Shown here one piece after another: positions 1-5,103 of a stretch of DNA of 13,736 bases; positions within the stretch are counted from its first letter, which is position 1; every line of letters starts with the position of its first letter. The notes beneath the pieces are model-generated. The model was not told where the DNA came from. It saw only the letters and a program-made list of their open reading frames with translations, and searched no databases. The stretch comes from UBA4719 sp038249115 (GTDB lineage: Bacteria; Actinomycetota; Actinomycetes; Actinomycetales; Dermatophilaceae), in assembly GCA_038249115.1 (NCBI GenBank), contig JBBRWQ010000084.1, forward strand, positions 1 to 13,736, in the 5' to 3' direction. The position numbers and the translations under genes are program-made.

Positions 1-40
1 AAGGCAACCGGCGCCAGCTAACACTCGAGCATCCGCGTCC

Positions 41-72
41 TCTCCCCCGCCGGGGCCTGCCGGCGGGAGGGA
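41..72. terminator. GC-rich hairpin, possible terminator of an upstream gene
   Basis: Bases 41-53 pair with 60-72 around a 6-base loop: 11 Watson-Crick pairs, one G-T wobble and one mismatch. No T-run follows, so this is at best a non-canonical actinobacterial terminator. I see no convincing gene in bases 1-295. The reading frames there lack recognisable protein motifs. Confidence 0.35.
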
Positions 73-295
73 ACGCCGATACGGCACGTCGTACGCGGTA
101 ACGAGGCTGGGGCTCCGTACTGAGCACGCCCGCACTCCCACCCCGACGCATCCACAACAGGTGTGCGGAACCGAGCGGGGCACAGACCGATGCCGGCAGC
201 CAGCATGGCCTGGCCAGGGGTGCGTTGGATGATCTCCAGCGGACCCGGCCCGGCCCGACTCCGCTCCGCGAACCATCAGCGAATAGGACCCTCGC

Positions 296-793
296 ATGAC
301 ACGAAGCCAGATGCTCACCGCCGCCCGCATGGAGCTGGAATACCCCATGTCCCTTGGTGTCTACGAGCAGTATGTCAAGGCCCAGCATGCGGTCGACTTC
401 CTTGCCGACCAGGGCTTTCCCGTGCAGAACGTGGAGATCGTGGGGACGGAAATTCGCTCCATCGAACGCGTCACTGGGCGCCTGACCCGAGGCAAGATCG
501 CTGTCGCCGGCGCCCTGTCCGGACTCTGGATCGGGCTGTTCGTCGGGATCGCCTTCAGTCTGTTCAGCGACCTGAACCAGCTCGGTCTCCTCGTGACTAC
601 TCCGCTGCTTGGAGCACTGTTCGGACTGGCGTGGAGCCAGCTCGGCTACAGTGCCGCCGCCCGGCACGGCAACCGAGACTTCGCCTCGGTCAGCCAAGTG
701 GTGGCCACCAAGTACGAAGTGCTCGTGGAGCACAAGCACGCCGCTCGTGCGCGTGAACTCCTCGCGAGCATTCCGCTGGAGGCGACGACCTGA
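296..793 (+). CDS. YflT-type general stress family membrane protein
   Basis: This 165-residue protein resembles the actinobacterial 'general stress protein' family with a YflT (heat-induced stress protein) domain. The N-terminal half has the family pattern YEQYVKAQHAVDFLADQGFP (about 23-42) followed by VQNVEIVG, an alpha/beta unit often compared with ferredoxin-like folds. Two hydrophobic glycine-rich segments follow (about 68-90 and 96-114), probably a membrane hairpin. The C-terminal part (VVATKYEVLVEHKHAARARELL) returns to the soluble fold. The ATG at 296 has AGGA about 7 bases upstream. ATGs at residues 12 and 18 are alternatives, and most relatives begin only a few residues before the YExY motif. 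The biochemical role is unknown; family members are commonly stress induced. The PRC-barrel gene begins 84 bases downstream on the same strand and is probably co-transcribed. Confidence 0.82.
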   Translation: MTRSQMLTAARMELEYPMSLGVYEQYVKAQHAVDFLADQGFPVQNVEIVGTEIRSIERVTGRLTRGKIAVAGALSGLWIGLFVGIAFSLFSDLNQLGLLVTTPLLGALFGLAWSQLGYSAAARHGNRDFASVSQVVATKYEVLVEHKHAARARELLASIPLEATT

Positions 794-877
794 CACCTCG
801 TGGCGCCCAGCTTGCGCACCGCAAACGGCGATCTGTAAACCAGTTCGGCGACAACTAACTCTAGGAGACGATTTTCA

Positions 878-1276
878 ATGACAAGCAACAACGACAACGC
901 CACCCTCTACACGCTGGGCGACCGCGGTCATACGGTCGACGGATCAACCGACGATGTCCGCGGCCGCGAGGTGAAAGACAAGGACGGAGAGGGCATCGGT
1001 AAGGTGGCCGATCTCCTCGTCGACGACCGAGAGGAGAAGGTACGTTTCCTACTCGTCGAACACGGTGGATTCCTCGGCTTCGGTGATACGAGGACCCTGA
1101 TACCCGTCGACGCCGTCACCAAGATCACCGAGCACGAGGTTTTCATCGATCAGTCCCGCGAGCGGGTCGCGTCGGTTCCCGGCTACGCCCCCGACCTCGT
1201 CGATGACCGGCCGTATCACGCCAGCATCTACAGCCACTACGGGTACACGCCATACTGGGGCCAACGCTACGTGTAA
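878..1276 (+). CDS. PRC-barrel domain protein
   Basis: This 132-residue soluble protein contains a PRC-barrel domain at about residues 26-95. The typical pattern is visible: VRGREVKDKDGEGIGKVADL, then LLVDDREEKVRFLLVEHGG, then TRTLIPVDAV. PRC-barrels are small all-beta modules found in the photosynthetic reaction centre H subunit and RimM. Stand-alone stress-linked versions have no defined activity. The tail (111-132) is unusually rich in tyrosine and histidine (PYHASIYSHYGYTPYW), which suggests a disordered adhesive or metal-touching extension; that is inference. The start is fixed by AGGAGA 9 bases before the ATG. It follows the stress-protein gene closely and probably shares its transcript. 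Confidence 0.85.
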   Translation: MTSNNDNATLYTLGDRGHTVDGSTDDVRGREVKDKDGEGIGKVADLLVDDREEKVRFLLVEHGGFLGFGDTRTLIPVDAVTKITEHEVFIDQSRERVASVPGYAPDLVDDRPYHASIYSHYGYTPYWGQRYV

Positions 1277-1368
1277 TCTCCCAAGTCTGGCATTCATGTA
1301 TCCCCCCGTCGGGCATTCCCACCGACCAGCGCCGAATCGCCGCCCTCGGCGCGATCTACTACCTCCTG

Positions 1369-1734
1369 ATGGACATCGCCATCCACTGGGGTCTACTACG
1401 TCATCTCCGGACACGGATTGCATTCAGGCCAGCCATCGTCGTGGCTGCCATCTTCCTCGACGTCGTCGTCCTCGGCTACCCCACCACACGCGAAGTCTTG
1501 GCCCGGATGGTCGACTACTACCTCGCCCGCACCGCCGACGGCTCCACGCTCATCCGGGTCGTGCATGCCTCCGTGCTTGCCGGCATGGATCCGGCGCGCG
1601 CATGGCAGGTGTTCCGCAACGCGCTGGGCGCCGACCTGGACGATACCCAGGGCGGGACGACGTCCGAGGGCATCCAGCTCGGCGCCATGGCCGGCACCAT
1701 CGACATCATCACCCGCTCCTTCGCCAGGTTGTGA
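1369..1734 (+). pseudogene. GH65-family sugar phosphorylase/hydrolase, C-terminal fragment fused to a membrane-like stretch
   Basis: From about base 1474 the frame reads like the C-terminal third of glycoside hydrolase family 65 enzymes (maltose/trehalose/kojibiose phosphorylases). The family-typical signature is VDYYLARTADGSTLIRVVHA, then ARAWQVFRNAL, then DTQGGTTSEGIQLGAMAGT and DIITR. Complete enzymes have about 750-1000 residues, so catalytic and N-terminal parts are gone and the final beta-sandwich is cut off. The first ~35 codons do not look like GH65. They contain a hydrophobic run (AIVVAAIFLDVVVLGY), and the frame is open upstream to the PRC-barrel stop, so this part may derive from another, 5'-truncated gene. 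The ATG at 1369 lacks a clear ribosome site. The fragment ends where a phosphoketolase fragment begins on the other strand. I regard it as a non-functional deletion remnant. Confidence 0.72.
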
Positions 1735-1888
1735 CGTGTTCGGCGAGCAGGGGTTCTCGCAACAACGAATTGTCCAACAGGTAGATCTGTCCCACCCACA
1801 AATAGTTCGCCGCCCGCCAGTACGCATCGATCAGCTCTAGGTCCTGGCGGCTATAGGTCCGGGTCGGCGTTGGGTCAGTGCGTTGCAT
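1709..1888 (-). pseudogene. Phosphoketolase N-terminal fragment (XFP_N)
   Basis: The minus strand from ATG 1888 encodes 59 residues whose first ~51 match the start of xylulose-5-phosphate/fructose-6-phosphate phosphoketolases: ELIDAYWRAANYLWVGQIYL followed by LLDNSLLREPLLAEHV. In intact enzymes of about 800 residues this is followed by 'KPRLLGHWGTTPG' and the thiamine-diphosphate core. Here the match stops at EHV (about base 1736) and the frame runs into the antisense of the GH65 fragment, ending at a TGA (1709-1711). GGGAG lies about 7 bases before the ATG, so the original translation start is preserved while nearly all of the enzyme is deleted. Identification rests on the conserved N-terminal block and is strong despite the short length. 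Confidence 0.8.
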
Positions 1889-2211
1889 GACGTGGCTCCC
1901 TCAAAGGCAGATGATCGACTCATTCGCATCGACGCCAAGGGATGTCACGTACGGGTTAGTAGGTCGCTCGTCACTTTTTGAACGAGAACCGATGTAGATC
2001 CAGTAAGTGGTTGTCGACCGTGATTGGTCGAGTCCACGCTGCGGTTGTGCCAAGGGGTCACCACATGATCCAGCGCCCTTGGGAACAATGGTCTGGCTGC
2101 TCCGGGTTCGTTCGGGAGCACCGGTGTGCTTAGACACTGGCAGGCACCCCCTCAGCCGGTACGGGCAGCCGGCACCGCGCCGAGGTGTGCCGGTGAGCCC
2201 TCCTGGCCGTG
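1889..2211. other. Intergenic region without a supportable gene
   Basis: Open frames on both strands here show no family motif and look like GC-driven shadows. It should contain the old promoter of the truncated phosphoketolase gene (minus strand). A short inverted repeat (CCAAGGG at 2050-2056, CCCTTGG at 2076-2082) is the only structure noted. No clear -10/-35 pair could be assigned. Confidence 0.5.
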
Positions 2212-3126
2212 TTACCGAGATCGTCCTCCCCTCGGCGTGCGAGGTGCACCCGGGGTTGCGTCGATGGTTTGCCAGGCTCGGGTACGGGGGGTTCGCCGGC
2301 GGCGGGGCGGGACCGGTGAAGGAGGGCGGCTGACCTCGAGCGGCGACGACGGGTCGCAACCATCGCCCTCAGACGCCTGGACCCTGCTCTGGGCGGCCAG
2401 GGCGGGGGCCAGGCTGTCGGCGATGAGCGCGTACCCGCGGCTGGACGGGTGGAACGAGTCAGCGCTCAGCATCGCCGGTCGGCGCAGGAACGTTGGCCCG
2501 GCCTGGCTGCGGACGTCGACGAGGGTGACCATCGGCCGGATGTCAGCCTGCTTGCGCTGCATGGAGTTGACGGTGCGCGCATAGCCGGACACGGCCTGGC
2601 GCAGGGGCCGGGGTATCGCCCGCATGGCGCGGAACTCGGGAAGGTTCGACATCACCACCGGGTTGCCGGTACCGGTGAGTGTGTCGAGCAGCGCGGCGGT
2701 ATCCCGGCGAAGCGCCCACAACCCCGTCAGGTGCACGATGTCGTTGGTCCCGACCAGCAGGACGATGCCGTCAGCAGGTGAAATCTTGGGCACCTGCTCG
2801 CGCAGCACATCAATGGTCCGGGCCCCGGCGCGGGCGTGGCTGGTCACGTGGACCAACCGTCCCAAGGCGTCGGCGAGGCGTTTGGCCACCTGCACGGACA
2901 GGATCCCGTCCAGGCCGTCGGCACCGACCCCGCTCATCCCGGAGTCGCCCAAGGCGACCAGACGGTACGGCGTCCCGGCGGGCGCCGCCCCGCCCGTCGG
3001 AGAGACGACGAGGTCTACGACAGGGTCAGGAGGCGGGTCGTAGCCATGCCGTCGCCGCCCCCACCACGCCTGCGTCGCAAGGAGCCCCAGTACGGCGACC
3101 GGGACCAGCGCCCAGCCCCGGCTCAT
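2212..3126 (-). CDS. SGNH/GDSL-family hydrolase, membrane-anchored or secreted
   Basis: This 304-residue protein has an N-terminal hydrophobic segment (about 5-22, WALVPVAVLGLLATQAWW), probably a signal anchor. An SGNH hydrolase domain follows. Block I is ALGDSGMSGVG with the putative nucleophile Ser62. Block II glycine lies in ARAGARTID (about 98-106). Block III is VGTNDIVHL with Asn128. Block V is DSFHPSSRGY with Asp223 and His226. Such enzymes are serine esterases or lipases acting on lipids, acyl groups or acetylated sugars; the substrate here is unknown. The last ~55 residues are Pro/Arg-rich and probably disordered. The start at 3126 is chosen because ATGA overlaps the stop of the upstream CFA synthase gene. 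There is no good ribosome site, so translation is probably coupled. A longer frame upstream is just antisense-like readthrough of the CFA gene. Confidence 0.85.
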   Translation of the reverse strand: MSRGWALVPVAVLGLLATQAWWGRRRHGYDPPPDPVVDLVVSPTGGAAPAGTPYRLVALGDSGMSGVGADGLDGILSVQVAKRLADALGRLVHVTSHARAGARTIDVLREQVPKISPADGIVLLVGTNDIVHLTGLWALRRDTAALLDTLTGTGNPVVMSNLPEFRAMRAIPRPLRQAVSGYARTVNSMQRKQADIRPMVTLVDVRSQAGPTFLRRPAMLSADSFHPSSRGYALIADSLAPALAAQSRVQASEGDGCDPSSPLEVSRPPSPVPPRRRRTPRTRAWQTIDATPGAPRTPRGGRSR

Positions 3127-4421
3127 GCTGTCGCCGTGAGCGCGACCGGCCCTGTGCGGACCGGGTTGGGGGAGTCCCAGCGCGGCCGTAGCGGCATCGC
3201 GCTGCGGCCCGACTCGGACTTCACCGCCAGGCTCTGGTGCACCTGGAGGTCTCCGGACTCGAACCCCATCGCAGAGCCGGCGAGGTAGAGGCGCCACACC
3301 CGAGCCCTTCCCTCCCCCACGAGGGCGACCGCCTCGTCGTAGGAAGACTCGAGGTTGCTCACCCACGCCCGCAGGGTCAGGGCGTAGTGCTCACGCAGGC
3401 TCTCCACGTGTCGCACCTCCAGGCCACCGCGCTGCAGTGTCGATACGACCTCGCCGATCTCGTGCAGCTCCCCATCGGGGAACACGTAGCGTTGCATGAA
3501 GCCGCGGTTGGCTAATCGGGCGCGCCCTCCAGGCGGCCGGCTGATGGCGTGATTGAGCAGCCGGCCGCCTGGCGCCAGGAGACCATGGAGCGCGGTGACG
3601 TAGGCGTCCAGCCGGGCGGCGCCGACGTGCTCGAACATCCCGATCGAGCTGATCGCGTCGTACGGGCCGTCGTGCACGTCGCGGTAGTCCGCAAGCCGGA
3701 TCTCCACCCGGCCGTCGAGCCCGGCGGTAGCCACCCGCTCGCGGGCGAGCGTCCCCTGCTCCTTGGAGATCGTCACCCCGACCGCACGCACCCCGTGGTG
3801 ACGGGCGGCGTGGATCGTCATGCCGCCCCAGCCGCAGCCGACGTCCAGAAGCCGCATCCCCGGCTCGAGCGCGAGCTTGCGACAGATCATCTCGTACTTC
3901 GCGTCCTGGGCCGCCTCGAGCCCCATCTGGGGAGTCTCCCAGGCAGCGCATGAGTAGGTCATCGTCGGACCGAGCAGCAGCCGGTAGAAGTCGTTGGAGA
4001 CGTCATAGTGGTGGGAGATGGCCGCGGCGTCCCGGCCTTTGGTGTGCCGACGCCCGCGCAGACGTGCCTCTTCCGCCGGAGGCGGCGGCGGACGGTGGAC
4101 CGCTCCCGCCAGCCGGGCCAGCTGGATACATTGCCTGGAGTGCGTCATCGACCGGCGCAAAGATACCCGGTCGCGCAGCTGGAGAACTTCGTAGAGGTCG
4201 CCTTCGATGTCGATGTCGCCGGCGACGAAGGCGCGGGCGAAACCCAGTTCTCCGGGGGCGCTGACGATGCGCTGCAGAGCCTGCGGGTTGCGGATCCGCA
4301 GAACTGTGGACGCGTCGGCCGGCCCGGTGCGACTGCCGTCGTAGGCCACGACCGCGACGGGTAGGTCCGGGCCGAGGACGGCCGTGATCAGATCTGCGAT
4401 GGGTGGCGAGGTGATACTCAT
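3123..4421 (-). CDS. SAM-dependent cyclopropane-fatty-acyl-phospholipid synthase family methyltransferase (copy 1)
   Basis: This 432-residue protein belongs to the CFA synthase/mycolic acid methyltransferase family, which transfers a methylene or methyl group from S-adenosylmethionine to the double bond of membrane phospholipid acyl chains. An N-terminal lipid-binding domain (about 1-110, with GELGFARAFVAGDIDIEGDL at 57-76) precedes the catalytic domain. That domain shows SHHYDVSNDFY (136-146), SAM motif I LLDVGCGWGGM (191-201), GMFEHVG (261-267), FPDGEL (314-319) and HYALTLRAW (345-353). Length and motifs are those of an intact enzyme at the inner membrane face. The ATG at 4421 has AGGAA about 7 bases upstream. 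The stop overlaps the SGNH hydrolase start. The csoR-like gene lies 148 bases upstream, so it may be read from the copper operon or from its own promoter. The product could be a cyclopropane or a branched (for example tuberculostearic) chain. Confidence 0.9.
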   Translation of the reverse strand: MSITSPPIADLITAVLGPDLPVAVVAYDGSRTGPADASTVLRIRNPQALQRIVSAPGELGFARAFVAGDIDIEGDLYEVLQLRDRVSLRRSMTHSRQCIQLARLAGAVHRPPPPPAEEARLRGRRHTKGRDAAAISHHYDVSNDFYRLLLGPTMTYSCAAWETPQMGLEAAQDAKYEMICRKLALEPGMRLLDVGCGWGGMTIHAARHHGVRAVGVTISKEQGTLARERVATAGLDGRVEIRLADYRDVHDGPYDAISSIGMFEHVGAARLDAYVTALHGLLAPGGRLLNHAISRPPGGRARLANRGFMQRYVFPDGELHEIGEVVSTLQRGGLEVRHVESLREHYALTLRAWVSNLESSYDEAVALVGEGRARVWRLYLAGSAMGFESGDLQVHQSLAVKSESGRSAMPLRPRWDSPNPVRTGPVALTATA

Positions 4422-4569
4422 GATCGTTCCTGTCGTTTACGGGTGCGCGGGAAGGTCTTCGGTCGGGCAAGGTCCTCGGGCGTCATGCGGATGGGCTGGT
4501 CAGGGTGGCGCCCCACGCGGCCGGCCCTTTCAGTTAGAGGTTCAATTCCAGCAAGACGATCTGCACCGA

Positions 4570-4851
4570 TCAGCTGCGAACGAGTCGCGCGATCGCATCT
4601 GATGCTTCTTTGAGCTCGGCCTCTCGCTCGACGCCGTCGGCTCGCGCGCCGTCGAGCAGACGGGTGTTGACGTGTTCGTCCAGGAGAGCCAGGGCCACGG
4701 ACTGCAGCGCCCGGCAGGCTACCGAGACCTGTGTCAGGACGTCGATGCAGTACTGGTCATGCTCGACCATCCTGGCGATCGAGTGGACCTGGTCCTCGAT
4801 GCCCCGCAACCTCATGAGCTGGTCACTGGTGGCAGTGCGGACAAGAGTCAT
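4570..4851 (-). CDS. CsoR/FrmR-family (DUF156) metal- or aldehyde-sensing repressor, atypical ligand set
   Basis: This 93-residue all-helical protein has the DUF156 signature: LRGIEDQVHSIARMVEHDQY, then CIDVLTQVS, then ALQSVALALLDEHV. Family members are tetrameric repressors that release DNA on binding Cu(I), Ni(II) or formaldehyde, or by persulfide formation. Canonical CsoR uses Cys-x(24)-His-x(3)-Cys. Here Cys35 and His60 are present, but the residue four after His60 is Arg64, so the third copper ligand is missing. A non-standard Cys46 lies one to two helical turns from Cys35. The Cys/His-only pattern resembles FrmR. The strong site AGGAGGG sits 8 bases before the ATG. It lies 75 bases after the copper ATPase gene on the same strand, and a CsoR-like operator stands at the head of that operon, so autoregulation of copper export remains the simplest reading. 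Confidence 0.85.
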   Translation of the reverse strand: MTLVRTATSDQLMRLRGIEDQVHSIARMVEHDQYCIDVLTQVSVACRALQSVALALLDEHVNTRLLDGARADGVEREAELKEASDAIARLVRS

Positions 4852-4878
4852 CTCCGGTCCCTCCTGAGACCGCCTGCG

Positions 4879-4915
4879 GCGTCCCTCCCGTCGCCATACC
4901 CGGCGGGAGGGACGC
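4879..4915. terminator. Perfect 12-bp inverted repeat between ATPase and csoR-like gene
   Basis: Arms GCGTCCCTCCCG (4879-4890) and CGGGAGGGACGC (4904-4915) flank a 13-base loop. It lies 12 bases past the ATPase stop and 27 bases before the csoR-like start. There is no T-tract, so it may be a partial terminator, an RNA-stability element that lowers downstream expression, or a protein site. Confidence 0.5.
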
Positions 4916-4926
4916 GAACAGCCGGT

Positions 4927-5103
4927 CTAGCTCGGGTTGGGCGCCTTCAGGTGGGCGCCGGGGTCGGCGGCGAAGACCATGGCGCAGTGCTCCGAGCAGA
5001 AGTAGTACGTGTGACCTTCGTGCTTCGTGCTCGTTGCCGCCTCAGCTGGGTCCACGGTCATGCCGCACACCGGGTCGGTCACCTTTGGGGATTTCTCGGA
5101 CAT
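4927..5103 (-). CDS. Possible separately translated 58-residue YHS-domain protein (internal start within the ATPase gene)
   Basis: The last 58 codons of the ATPase gene begin with an ATG (Met964 of the fusion) preceded 6 bases upstream by AAGAAGGAG, a near-ideal Shine-Dalgarno site. The segment is exactly one complete YHS domain (VTDPVCGMTVDP, then YYFCSEHC), the size of free-standing YHS proteins. YHS domains bind metals such as copper through Cys and His and often accompany copper ATPases. The gene may therefore yield both the long fusion and a small metal-binding protein, or the site may be a relic of two genes fused in frame. Independent translation is inference. Confidence 0.5.
   Translation of the reverse strand: MSEKSPKVTDPVCGMTVDPAEAATSTKHEGHTYYFCSEHCAMVFAADPGAHLKAPNPS

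Noticed and set aside
1901..2359. Minus-strand 152-codon and plus-strand 108-codon frames in the 1889-2330 region
   Set aside because: No recognisable motifs or ribosome sites. Their right-hand part overlaps the end of the SGNH hydrolase gene.
3127..3366. N-terminal extension of the SGNH hydrolase frame to base 3366
   Set aside because: It lies wholly within the CFA synthase gene in another frame, is Arg/Gly/Pro-rich without family similarity, and the ATGA overlap gives a better start followed directly by a signal-anchor.
4530..4560. GGTTCAATTCC, resembling a tRNA T-loop, possible tRNA end or attachment site
   Set aside because: Flanking bases do not form a T-stem, and no D- or anticodon arm or acceptor stem can be drawn on either strand.
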